From: Aeromicrobium senzhongii
GTDB lineage: Bacteria > Actinomycetota > Actinomycetes > Propionibacteriales > Nocardioidaceae
DNA length: 64,000 bases
Direction of reading: 5' to 3'
NCBI RefSeq assembly: GCF_014334735.1
Contig: NZ_CP060587.1
Coordinates: forward strand, 1,488,001 to 1,552,000
A program made the position numbers and the translations under genes. The first letter of the stretch is position 1, and each line of letters opens with the position of its first letter. A model generated the notes under the pieces. That model was not told the origin of the DNA. It made no database searches and saw only the letters and a list, made by a program, of their open reading frames with translations. Below, piece after piece: positions 8,157-17,247 of this stretch.

Positions 8157-9416
8157 ATGGATGGTTACTACGCCTGGATGCTCATGGCCACAGCCATGGT
8201 GCTCCTCATGACTGTGCCCGCGCTCGCCCTCTTCTACGGCGGCATGACCCGAGCCCGATCAGTGCTCAACATGATGATGATGTCCTACGCCGCCGCGGCG
8301 GTCGTGGGCCTCGTGTACGTGCTGTGGGGCTGGTCGATGTCGTTCGGCACGCAGAGCGCCGGCGGCTTCTTCGCCAATCCCTTCGAGCTCTTCGGCCTCG
8401 AGGGAGTCGAGTGGGGCGACTACATCTCCGTCGCGTTCCAGATGACCTTCGCGATCATCACCGCCGCCCTCATCTCGGGCGCGATCGCCGACCGCGTCAA
8501 GTTCTCCGCCTGGCTGGTCTTCCTGCCGCTGTGGGTCACGTTCTCGTACTTCCCGATCGCGCACATGGTGTGGGGAGGGGGCTTCATCCACGAGCACTTC
8601 CCGGCGCAGGACTACGCCGGCGGCACCGTCGTTCACATCAACGCCGGCATCGCGGGCGGCATCCTCGCCCTGATCATCGGCAAGCGCATCGGGTGGCCGC
8701 GTGAGCAGATGCGCCCGCACAACCTGCCGCTGACGATGATGGGCGCGGCGCTGCTGTGGTTCGGCTGGTACGGCTTCAACGTCGGCTCCATCGTCTTCGC
8801 CGAGGGTGCCTCCGACGCCGAGATGACGGCTCAGTTCATGACCGAGACCGGTGTCACCTTCATGAACACCACGGTCGCCACGATGGCCGCGATCCTGGCC
8901 TGGCTGCTGGTCGAGAAGCTGCTGCACGGCAAGGCGACCTCGCTCGGTGCGGCCTCTGGCATCGTCGCGGGCCTGGTCGCGATCACCCCCGCCGCCGGTG
9001 CGGTCAACATCGTCGGCGCCATCGCGATCGGTGCGATCTCGGGCGGTCTGTGCGCCTGGGCCGTCGGGCTCAAGTTCAGGTGGGGCCTCGACGACTCGCT
9101 CGACGTCGTGGGCGTCCACCTCGTCGGCGGCCTCGTCGGTACGCTCCTGATCGGCTTCCTGTCCACCTCGTCGGCTCCCGGTGGCATCGACGGCCTCCTC
9201 TACGGCGGCGGCTTCGATTCGCTGTTCAACCAGACGATGGCCGTGGTCATCGCGGTGATCTGGACCGGCGTCTTCACCACGCTGATCGCCCTGGCGATCA
9301 AGCACACGATCGGCTGGCGCGTCGAGGACGAGGACGAGGTCACGAACGGGATCGACTTCTCCGAACACGGCGAATCCGCCTACGACATCGCCGGGTCCTC
9401 CGGCACGATCCTCTGA
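8157..9416 (+). CDS. amt: Ammonium transporter Amt
   Basis: About 420 residues with eleven predicted membrane helices. Starts MDGYYAWMLMATAMVLLMTVPALALFYGGM; a GTG nine bases upstream (8148) is an alternative start. The Amt signature AGIAGGILALIIG is preceded by the first pore His (VVHINAG), and the second pore His lies in DVVGVHLVGGLVGT. It conducts ammonium/ammonia across the membrane and is gated by the PII protein encoded next. The long C-terminal tail is cytoplasmic. Confidence 0.95.
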   Translation: MDGYYAWMLMATAMVLLMTVPALALFYGGMTRARSVLNMMMMSYAAAAVVGLVYVLWGWSMSFGTQSAGGFFANPFELFGLEGVEWGDYISVAFQMTFAIITAALISGAIADRVKFSAWLVFLPLWVTFSYFPIAHMVWGGGFIHEHFPAQDYAGGTVVHINAGIAGGILALIIGKRIGWPREQMRPHNLPLTMMGAALLWFGWYGFNVGSIVFAEGASDAEMTAQFMTETGVTFMNTTVATMAAILAWLLVEKLLHGKATSLGAASGIVAGLVAITPAAGAVNIVGAIAIGAISGGLCAWAVGLKFRWGLDDSLDVVGVHLVGGLVGTLLIGFLSTSSAPGGIDGLLYGGGFDSLFNQTMAVVIAVIWTGVFTTLIALAIKHTIGWRVEDEDEVTNGIDFSEHGESAYDIAGSSGTIL

Positions 9417-9773
<357 letters not shown>

Positions 9774-9814
9774 GCCCCACGCTGGACCTGGCCCGCCGGG
9801 GCCGGGCCGAGGAG

Positions 9815-12019
9815 ATGGACCGGCTGCTGCGCGACGCGTTCGCGGCAGTGGCCGGTGACATCGAGACCGGCCTGGCCCTGGCGGCCGTCGGCGGTTACGG
9901 GCGTGGTCGGCTGTCGCCGCACAGTGACGTCGACGTGGTCCTGATCCATTCCGACCAGCTCGATCCCGCCGAGGTGGACACCCGCGCCGCGCAGCTGTGG
10001 AGCCGGTTGTGGGAGGCGAAGGTTCCCCTGGACCATGCTGTCCACTCGATCACCGAGGCCGAGCACCTGGCCTCGACCGACCATCGCGTGGCGGTCGGTG
10101 TCATCGACGCCCGTTGCGTGGCCGGGGACGCCGGCGCGGTCGTCGCGATGCGCTCCACGGTGCTGGCCGGCTGGCGGCGTGAGGCGCGCCGCCGGTTGGT
10201 CGCCGTGCGAGAGGACCGCGATGCCCGGCTCGAGCGTTCGGGCCAACTGGCCTACGAGGCCGTGCCCGACCTGAAGAACTCCGGCGGAGGGCTGCGCGAC
10301 ACCGTGCTGCTGAAGGCGATCGCGGCCACCTGGCTGGTCGACGTGCCCACCCACGAGGTGTCCCAGCTGACCGACGAGCTCCTCGACGTCCGCGACCTGC
10401 TGCACGAGGTCGGCGGGCGCCGCTCCGACAAGCTGCTGCCCGAGCTGGTGCCGGACATCGCCGCTCGGCTGGACCGGTCGCCCGTGGACCTCGACGTCCA
10501 CGTCCGGGACCTGGGCCGCCGGATCGACCACCTGGTGGCGCGTGCGTGGCGCCGCCTCGACGAGCTCGACCGCGACCCGCACCGCTCGGTCGGCAGCCGA
10601 GGCCCGGTGATCGAGCGGATCGTTCCGGGCGTGGGCCTCCTCGACGGTGAGATCGTGTTGACGGCGGACGCCAAGCCGGCCGAGGATCCCGAGCTGCTGT
10701 TCCGGGTCGCGACCTCGTCGGCGCGGCGCAACCTGCCGATCAACCAGGCGTCGCTGGACCGGCTGGCCCGCGACATCCGGTGGCCCGACGAGCCGATGCC
10801 GCCGTCGACCCACCGCTGGCTGCTGGAGTGGCTGACGGCGGGCCGCCGCCTGGTGCCGGTGTGGCTGCAACTGGACTTCGCCGGCCTGATCGACTCCTTC
10901 TGTCCCGAGTGGGCGGGCATCCGGCTGCGGGGCTCGTCGTCGCCGATCCACCGGTTCACCGTCGACCGCCACAGTCTCGAGGCGGTCGTGAACGCCGACG
11001 AGCTCAACCGCGACGTCGCTCGTCCGGACCTGCTGGCGGTGGCGTGCCTCCTGCACGACATCGGCAAGGGAGTCGAGGGCGATCACAGCGAGGTGGGCGA
11101 GCCGATGGCCGTGGCCATCGCGCGGCGCTGGGGCTTCGACGACGAGGACGCGCGGACGGTCGGCTGGCTGGTCCGGCGGCACCTGTTGCTGCCCACGATC
11201 GCGACCCGGCGCGACATCGAGGACCCCGTCACGGCGGCCAACGTCGCCGAGTTCATCGCGGACGAGGGCGCGCTGGACCTGCTGGCCGCCCTGACGGCCT
11301 GCGACGCTCGAGCCACCAGCGCCGGGGCGTGGAGCGATTGGCGCCGGAGCCTGATCGAAGGGCTCGTCGGCAAGGTCCGCGACCAGCTCTGCGGGCGGGC
11401 GCCTGTCGAGGAGGTGGAGTATGCCGGCTGGCCGGCGCACGTCCCGGTCCCGCAGATCCAGTCCGTGGCCCCCGACGAGCTCATCGTGACCGCTCAGCCG
11501 CACCACGACGGCTCGCTCATCACCATCGTCTCGGCCGATCGCCGCGGCATGCTCGCGGACCTGGCCGGTGGGCTGACGGTCGCCGGGCTGAACATCCGGT
11601 CCTGTCGCAGCGTCACGATCGGCAGCGTGGCGGCGACATTGTGGGAGGTCTCCCGGCCCCAGGTCGACACGGCGGCGCTCACCCAACGGCTGAAGCCCGT
11701 GCTCGAGGGCCGGATGGACCTGTCGCAGCGTCTCGCCTATCGCCTCGAACGCGACGAGTACGAGCCGCGCGTCAGCGTGCTGGACACCTCCGAGCAGTCC
11801 GCCACCCTGGTGCAGGTGCGCACGCTGGATCGCCGGGGTCTGGTGTGGACGGTGTGTCACACGATCGCGTCGCTGGGGCACCACATCCGCTCGGCGCACC
11901 TGTCGACCTACGGCGACGAGGCCCGCGACGTCTTCTACGCGACGGACGACGACAACCGGGCCCTGACGGACGAAGCGGCGCAGGTGTTGCGCCAGGCGGT
12001 GAGCGACGCCCTGTCCTGA
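9815..12019 (+). CDS. glnD: PII uridylyl/adenylyltransferase GlnD
   Basis: 734 residues from the first ATG; upstream in-frame codons back to the glnK stop give only CTG alternatives, so the true start could be slightly earlier. Order: nucleotidyltransferase domain (GGYGRGRLSPHSDVDVVLIH), linker, HD phosphohydrolase domain (LLHDIGKGVEGDHSEVG) and two C-terminal ACT domains (ITIVSADRRGMLADLAGGL and VQVRTLDRRGLVWTVCH). It modifies and demodifies PII according to glutamine. Third gene of amt-glnK-glnD. Confidence 0.92.
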   Translation: MDRLLRDAFAAVAGDIETGLALAAVGGYGRGRLSPHSDVDVVLIHSDQLDPAEVDTRAAQLWSRLWEAKVPLDHAVHSITEAEHLASTDHRVAVGVIDARCVAGDAGAVVAMRSTVLAGWRREARRRLVAVREDRDARLERSGQLAYEAVPDLKNSGGGLRDTVLLKAIAATWLVDVPTHEVSQLTDELLDVRDLLHEVGGRRSDKLLPELVPDIAARLDRSPVDLDVHVRDLGRRIDHLVARAWRRLDELDRDPHRSVGSRGPVIERIVPGVGLLDGEIVLTADAKPAEDPELLFRVATSSARRNLPINQASLDRLARDIRWPDEPMPPSTHRWLLEWLTAGRRLVPVWLQLDFAGLIDSFCPEWAGIRLRGSSSPIHRFTVDRHSLEAVVNADELNRDVARPDLLAVACLLHDIGKGVEGDHSEVGEPMAVAIARRWGFDDEDARTVGWLVRRHLLLPTIATRRDIEDPVTAANVAEFIADEGALDLLAALTACDARATSAGAWSDWRRSLIEGLVGKVRDQLCGRAPVEEVEYAGWPAHVPVPQIQSVAPDELIVTAQPHHDGSLITIVSADRRGMLADLAGGLTVAGLNIRSCRSVTIGSVAATLWEVSRPQVDTAALTQRLKPVLEGRMDLSQRLAYRLERDEYEPRVSVLDTSEQSATLVQVRTLDRRGLVWTVCHTIASLGHHIRSAHLSTYGDEARDVFYATDDDNRALTDEAAQVLRQAVSDALS

Positions 12020-12045
12020 CGAGTGCTCGGCTACTCTGGGGACCT

Positions 12046-13632
12046 ATGTTCGATTCGCTGCAGGACCGGCTCCAGTCGGCATTCAAGGGACTCCGCGGCA
12101 AGGGCAAGCTGTCCGACGCCGACATCGACGCGGTCGCCCGCGAGATCCGCGTCGCTCTGCTCGACGCCGATGTCGCCGTGCCGGTCGTGCGCGAGTTCAT
12201 CTCCAACGTCAAGGAGCGCGCCCGCGGCGCCGAGGTGAGCCAGGCGCTCAACCCGGCGCAGCAGGTCATCAAGATCGTCAACGACGAGCTCGTGCGCATC
12301 CTCGGTGGCGAGACGCGTCGCATCCGCTTCGCCAAGAACCCGCCGACCGTCATCATGCTGGCCGGCCTCCAGGGCGCGGGCAAGACGACCCTCGCGGGCA
12401 AGCTGGGTCGCTGGCTCAAGGCCCAGGGCCACTCGCCCATGCTGGTCGCGGCCGACCTGCAGCGCCCCAACGCCGTCACCCAGTTGAAGGTCGTCGGCGA
12501 CCAGGCCGGGGTCACCGTCTTCGCGCCCGAGGCCGGCAACGTCGGCGGGGTCCAGACCACCTCGGGCACCCAGAGCATCGGCGACCCGGTCCAGGTCGCG
12601 CGCGACGCCATCACCGAGGCCAAGCGCACGCTGCACGACGTCGTCGTCATCGACACCGCCGGCCGCCTGGCGATCGACGCCGACCTGATGAAGCAGGCCC
12701 GGGACATCCGCGACGCCACGCAGCCCGACGAGGTGCTGTTCGTCATCGACGCGATGATCGGCCAGGACGCGGTCGGCACGGCCGAGGCCTTCCTCGAGGG
12801 CGTCGACTTCACCGGTGTCGTCCTGTCGAAGCTCGACGGCGACGCCCGCGGCGGTGCCGCGCTGTCGGTCCGCTCGGTCACCGGCCGGCCGATCATGTTC
12901 GCCTCCACGGGCGAGAAGCTCGACGAGTTCGACGTCTTCCACCCCGACCGCATGGCCTCGCGCATCCTCGACATGGGCGACGTCATGACGCTCATCGAGC
13001 AGGCCGAGAAGGTCATGGACGCCGAGCAGGCGGCCGCCGCGGCCGAGAAGGTCGCCGGCGGGTCGTTCACGCTGGCCGACTTCCTCCAGCAGATGGAGGC
13101 CCTGTCGAAGATGGGGTCGATGACCAAGATGCTCGGGATGCTCCCGGGCATGGGTCAGTTCAAGGACCAGCTCGCGAACTTCGACGAGAAGGACATCGAC
13201 AAGATCAAGGCGATCATCCGCTCGATGACGCCCGCCGAGCGCGACAATCCCAAGATCATCGACGGTTCGCGCCGCGCCCGGATCGCCCGCGGCTCGGGCA
13301 CGCAGGTCAGCGACGTCAACCAGCTGGTCACCCGCTTCTTCGAGGCGGCCAAGATGATGCAGCGCATGGCCAAGGGCGGCGGAATGCCCGGCATGCCCGG
13401 TATGGGTGGCATGCCCGGGATGCCCGGCATGGGTGCGGGCAAGCGCGCCGGCGCCAAGCAGCCGAAGCAGGCCAACAAGAAGAAGGGCAAGCGCGTGTCG
13501 GGCAATCCCGCCAAGCGCGCCGCCGCGGCCAAGGCCGAACCGACCAAGCCCGCCGGTGCGGGCGCGTTCGGGTTCGACGCCAACTCCGCCGACGACTTCG
13601 AGTTGCCCAAGGAACTGCGCGACCTGCTCTGA
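12046..13632 (+). CDS. ffh: Signal recognition particle protein Ffh
   Basis: 528 residues, start ATG as in the typical MFDSLQDRLQSAFKGLRGKG opening. N domain, then GTPase domain (AGLQGAGKTTLAGKLGRWL, DTAGRLAIDADLMKQ, SKLDGDARGGAAL) and a Met-rich M domain (from about residue 300) that binds 4.5S RNA and signal peptides. The tail is unusual: residues about 446-466 are a GMPGM repeat, followed by a Lys/Ala-rich segment. A TACTCT hexamer 8 bases before the start suggests a short or absent leader. Confidence 0.96.
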   Translation: MFDSLQDRLQSAFKGLRGKGKLSDADIDAVAREIRVALLDADVAVPVVREFISNVKERARGAEVSQALNPAQQVIKIVNDELVRILGGETRRIRFAKNPPTVIMLAGLQGAGKTTLAGKLGRWLKAQGHSPMLVAADLQRPNAVTQLKVVGDQAGVTVFAPEAGNVGGVQTTSGTQSIGDPVQVARDAITEAKRTLHDVVVIDTAGRLAIDADLMKQARDIRDATQPDEVLFVIDAMIGQDAVGTAEAFLEGVDFTGVVLSKLDGDARGGAALSVRSVTGRPIMFASTGEKLDEFDVFHPDRMASRILDMGDVMTLIEQAEKVMDAEQAAAAAEKVAGGSFTLADFLQQMEALSKMGSMTKMLGMLPGMGQFKDQLANFDEKDIDKIKAIIRSMTPAERDNPKIIDGSRRARIARGSGTQVSDVNQLVTRFFEAAKMMQRMAKGGGMPGMPGMGGMPGMPGMGAGKRAGAKQPKQANKKKGKRVSGNPAKRAAAAKAEPTKPAGAGAFGFDANSADDFELPKELRDLL

Positions 13633-13669
13633 CGCGACGGTCGCCGCGTTGCGGCGTAAGGTTCTGGCC

Positions 13670-14182
13670 ATGAAACCGGTCCTGGTCGTGGTGATGGGGA
13701 TCTCCGGGGTCGGGAAATCGGCGGTCGGTCATGCCGTCGCCGACCGTGCCGGTGTCCCGTACGCCGACGGAGACGATTACCACCCGAAGGCCAACATCGA
13801 GAAGATGTCGGCCGGCCAGGCGCTCACCGACGAGGACCGCTGGCCCTGGCTCGAGTTGATCGGCCAGTGGCTGGCCGATCACGACGCGACCGGCGGCGTG
13901 GTGAGCTGCTCGGCCCTGCGCCGGGTCTACCGCGAGGTGCTGACCCAGCACGCGCCCCGCACCGTCTTCCTGCACCTCGTCGGCGACCACGCGCTGATCC
14001 AGTCGCGCATGGAGGCGCGCGACCACTTCATGCCCGTGTCGCTGCTGGAGTCCCAGGAGGCCACCCTCGAGCCGCTCGAGGCCGACGAGAACGGCGTCGT
14101 CTTCGACGTCACGGAGACGCCCGATCGGATCGCTGCGGCGTTCCTGGTCTGGCTGCGCAGCCAGGAGGACCGGCATGAGTGA
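13670..14182 (+). CDS. gntK: Gluconokinase
   Basis: 170 residues, the usual size for the GntK/IdnK P-loop kinase. Starts MKPVLVVVMGISGVGKSAVG (P-loop), with the family motif YADGDDYHPKANIEKMSAG and the SCSALRRVYREVLT segment. It phosphorylates gluconate to 6-phosphogluconate for the pentose phosphate pathway. TAAGGT ends 7 bases before the ATG (leaderless-type promoter). It overlaps the gluconate permease by 8 bases. Confidence 0.92.
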   Translation: MKPVLVVVMGISGVGKSAVGHAVADRAGVPYADGDDYHPKANIEKMSAGQALTDEDRWPWLELIGQWLADHDATGGVVSCSALRRVYREVLTQHAPRTVFLHLVGDHALIQSRMEARDHFMPVSLLESQEATLEPLEADENGVVFDVTETPDRIAAAFLVWLRSQEDRHE

Positions 14183-15509
14183 CTCGACCCAACTGATTCT
14201 GGCGGCGCTGCTGGGCATCACCGTCATCGTCGTGCTGATCACGGTGGCCAAGCTGCACCCGTTCCTGAGTCTGACGCTCGGCTCGCTCGTGGTGGGCGCC
14301 GCGGCCGGCATGTCGCTGACCGACACGGTCGAGAGCTTCAGCGCCGGTGTCGGGTCGACCGTCGCCGGAGTGGGCATGCTGATCGCGCTGGGCGCGATGT
14401 TCGGCAAGCTGCTGGCCGACTCCGGGGGAGCGGACCAGGTCGTCGACACGATCATCGGCAAGTCGCCCGAGAAGCTGCTGCCCTGGGCGATGGCCGCGAT
14501 CGGAGCGATCATCGGCCTGCCGATGTTCTTCGAGATCGGCCTCGTGCTCCTGATGCCGGTCATCTTCCTGGTCGCGCGCCGATCGGGTCAGTCGCTGATC
14601 GCGTTGGGAATCCCCGCGCTGGCCGGCCTGTCGGCGATGCACGGCTTCGTGCCCCCGCACCCGGGTCCGCTGATCGCGGTGGACGCGCTGGGGGCCGACC
14701 TCGGCCTGACCCTCGGCCTGGGTGTCCTGGTGGCGATCCCGACGATCATCGTGGCGGGCCCTCTGTTCGCCCAACTCGCGACCCGCTGGGTCGACGTCCC
14801 GACGCCGACGCTGTTCGAGGCCGAGGAGCCGCGCAAAGCAGAGGACCGTCCCTCGTTCGCCATCACGCTGGCCACCGTCCTGCTGCCCGTCGTGCTGATG
14901 CTGGCCAAGACCGTCGCGGACATCGTCGACGCCCAGGGCACCGTTCGCGCGGCGCTCGACTTCATCGGCACGCCGCTGATCGCGCTGCTGATCTCGGTCC
15001 TGGTCGCCCTGTTCACGTTCGGCAAGGGCGGCCGGATGAGCTGGCAGAGCATCAACGACAGTGTCGCCAACTCCCTGGGCCCGATCGCGGGCATCGTGTT
15101 CATCGTCGGCGCCGGCGGCGGCTTCAAGCAGACGCTCGTCGACACCGGCATCGCCGACGTGATCGCGGAGTGGGTCGAGGGGACGGATCTCTCGGTGCTG
15201 CTGGTGGCCTGGCTCGTGGCCGTGCTGATCCGGCTCGCCACCGGCTCGGCGACCGTGGCCACGGTGACCGCCGCGGGCATCATGGTGCCGCTCGCCGAAG
15301 GGCTCAGCACCCCCGAGACCTCGCTCATGGTGCTGGCGATCGGTGCCGGATCGGTCTTCTTCAGCCATGTCAACGACGCGGGCTTCTGGTTGGTCAAGGA
15401 GTACTTCGGCATGACCGTGGGCCAGACGATCAAGACGTGGTCTCTCATGGAGACGGTGCTCTCGGTGTCGGGACTGGCGTTCGTCATGTTGTTGAGCCTC
15501 GTAGTGTGA
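14175..15509 (+). CDS. gntP: Gluconate:proton symporter, GntP family
   Basis: 444 residues and about 12-14 hydrophobic segments. Family hallmarks include GAMFGKLLADSGGADQVVDT, GLPMFFEIGLVLLMP and AMHGFVPPHPGPLIAVDALGA, with VNDAGFWLVKEYFGMT near the C-terminus. It imports gluconate (or a related sugar acid) driven by protons and is translationally overlapped with gntK, so uptake and phosphorylation are co-produced. No GntR-type regulator is adjacent. Confidence 0.92.
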   Translation: MSDSTQLILAALLGITVIVVLITVAKLHPFLSLTLGSLVVGAAAGMSLTDTVESFSAGVGSTVAGVGMLIALGAMFGKLLADSGGADQVVDTIIGKSPEKLLPWAMAAIGAIIGLPMFFEIGLVLLMPVIFLVARRSGQSLIALGIPALAGLSAMHGFVPPHPGPLIAVDALGADLGLTLGLGVLVAIPTIIVAGPLFAQLATRWVDVPTPTLFEAEEPRKAEDRPSFAITLATVLLPVVLMLAKTVADIVDAQGTVRAALDFIGTPLIALLISVLVALFTFGKGGRMSWQSINDSVANSLGPIAGIVFIVGAGGGFKQTLVDTGIADVIAEWVEGTDLSVLLVAWLVAVLIRLATGSATVATVTAAGIMVPLAEGLSTPETSLMVLAIGAGSVFFSHVNDAGFWLVKEYFGMTVGQTIKTWSLMETVLSVSGLAFVMLLSLVV

Positions 15510-15513
15510 CCAC

Positions 15514-17247
15514 GTGCTGATCGCGCTCCTGCGCCACCACCTGCGCCCCTACCGGGTGTCAATCCTGGTGGTCTGCCTCTTCCAGTTGATCCAGACCGTC
15601 GCCACGCTCTACCTGCCCGGCCTGAACGCCGACATCATCGACGAGGGCGTGGCCCAGGGCGACGTCGGGCACATCTGGCAGGTCGGTGGCCTGATGCTGG
15701 GCGTGACGGTGCTGCAGGTCGTGTGCAACGTGGTGGCCGTCTTCGTCGGTTCGCGGGTGGCGATGGCGGTCGGCCGGGACCTGCGCCGCGAGGTCTTCGG
15801 CAAGGTGCAGTCGTTCGGCAGCCGCGAGGTCGCCTCGTTCGGACCGCCGACGCTCATCACCCGGAACACCAACGACGTCCAGCAGGTCCAACTGCTGCTC
15901 TTCATGGGCCTGACGATGATGGTCGCCGCGCCGATCACCGGCATCGGCGGGCTGGTGCTGGCGTTGCGCGAGGACGTGCCGCTGTCGGGCGTCTTCCTCA
16001 TCGTGCTGCCGGTGCTGGCGATCTCGTTGGGCCTGATCATCGCCCGGATGCGGCCGCTCTTCCGGCTGATGCAGGTCCGGATCGACACCCTGAACCAGAT
16101 CATGCGCGAGCAGATCACCGGCGTACGTGTCGTGCGCGCGTTCGTGCGTGAGGACCAGGAGGCCGCCCGCTTCGCCGAGGCCAACGAGCTGAACCGCCAG
16201 GTCGCCGTCGGCGCCGGTCGGCTCATGTCCTCGTTCTTTCCTCTGCTGATGGGAATCATGAATCTCTCGGTCGTCCTGGTGCTGTGGTGGGGCGGCTCGC
16301 GGGTGGGCGCAGGGGACCTGCAGATCGGTCAGCTGACGGCGTTCCAGCAGTACCTGATCCAGACCCTGATGGCCGTCATGATGGCGACCTTCATGTTCAT
16401 GCTGTGGCCGCGCTCGGAGGTCTCGGCCGAGCGCATCACCGAGGTCCTGAGCACCGAGCCCGCGATCGACCTCGATCCCGAGGTCCCGAGCGTCGACCTC
16501 GTCGGTGGGCGCGTCGACGTCGAGGGTGCGGCGTTCGCCTACCCGGGCGCCGAGCACGCCGTGGTCGAGGACGTGTCCTTCATCGCCCGCCCGGGCCAGA
16601 CCACCGCGATCGTCGGGTCGACCGGCAGCGGCAAGACGACCGTGCTGGGCCTCGTCGCGCGGCTGTTCGACGTCACGGCCGGACGGGTCCTGATCGACGG
16701 CCTCGACATCCGCGACGTGCGACCCGCCGACGTGTGGCGGGCGGTCGGACTCGTGCCGCAGAAGGCGCTGCTGTTCAGCGGCACCATCGCGGACAACCTG
16801 CGGTTCGGCCGCGCCGACGCCACCGACGACGAGCTGTGGGACGCGCTGCGGATCGCCCAGGCCGAGGACTTCGTGCGCGCGATGCCCGACGGCCTGGAGT
16901 CGTCGGTGTCCCAGGGCGGCTCGAACTTCTCCGGCGGCCAGCGTCAGCGCCTCGCGATCGCCCGGGCCGTGGTGAAGCGACCGCGGATCTACCTATTCGA
17001 CGACTCGTTCTCGGCCCTGGACTACGCCACGGACGCCGCCCTCCGCTCCGCGCTCAAGCCGGTGACGGCCGACGCGGCCGTGCTGATCGTCGCCCAGCGG
17101 ATCAGCACGATCCGTCAGGCCGAGCGCATCGTGGTCCTCGACGAGGGTCGCGTCGTCGGCACGGGCACGCACGACGAGCTCATGGACGACTGTGAGGTCT
17201 ACCGCGAGATCGTCCTGTCGCAGCTCTCGCCGGAGGAGGCCCGATGA
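15514..17247 (+). CDS. Heterodimeric ABC exporter, subunit A (degenerate ATP site)
   Basis: 577 residues: type IV exporter membrane domain (six helices, residues about 15-300) and ATPase domain with Walker A GSTGSGKTT and signature FSGGQRQRL. The residue after Walker B is Asp rather than the catalytic Glu (IYLFDDSFSALD), so one of the two composite sites should be degenerate, as in TmrAB/BmrCD-type heterodimers. GTG start 6 bases after TAGTGT (15502-15507), implying a leaderless message. Couples by ATGA to the partner subunit. Substrate unknown; multidrug or lipid export is likely. Confidence 0.88.
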   Translation: MLIALLRHHLRPYRVSILVVCLFQLIQTVATLYLPGLNADIIDEGVAQGDVGHIWQVGGLMLGVTVLQVVCNVVAVFVGSRVAMAVGRDLRREVFGKVQSFGSREVASFGPPTLITRNTNDVQQVQLLLFMGLTMMVAAPITGIGGLVLALREDVPLSGVFLIVLPVLAISLGLIIARMRPLFRLMQVRIDTLNQIMREQITGVRVVRAFVREDQEAARFAEANELNRQVAVGAGRLMSSFFPLLMGIMNLSVVLVLWWGGSRVGAGDLQIGQLTAFQQYLIQTLMAVMMATFMFMLWPRSEVSAERITEVLSTEPAIDLDPEVPSVDLVGGRVDVEGAAFAYPGAEHAVVEDVSFIARPGQTTAIVGSTGSGKTTVLGLVARLFDVTAGRVLIDGLDIRDVRPADVWRAVGLVPQKALLFSGTIADNLRFGRADATDDELWDALRIAQAEDFVRAMPDGLESSVSQGGSNFSGGQRQRLAIARAVVKRPRIYLFDDSFSALDYATDAALRSALKPVTADAAVLIVAQRISTIRQAERIVVLDEGRVVGTGTHDELMDDCEVYREIVLSQLSPEEAR

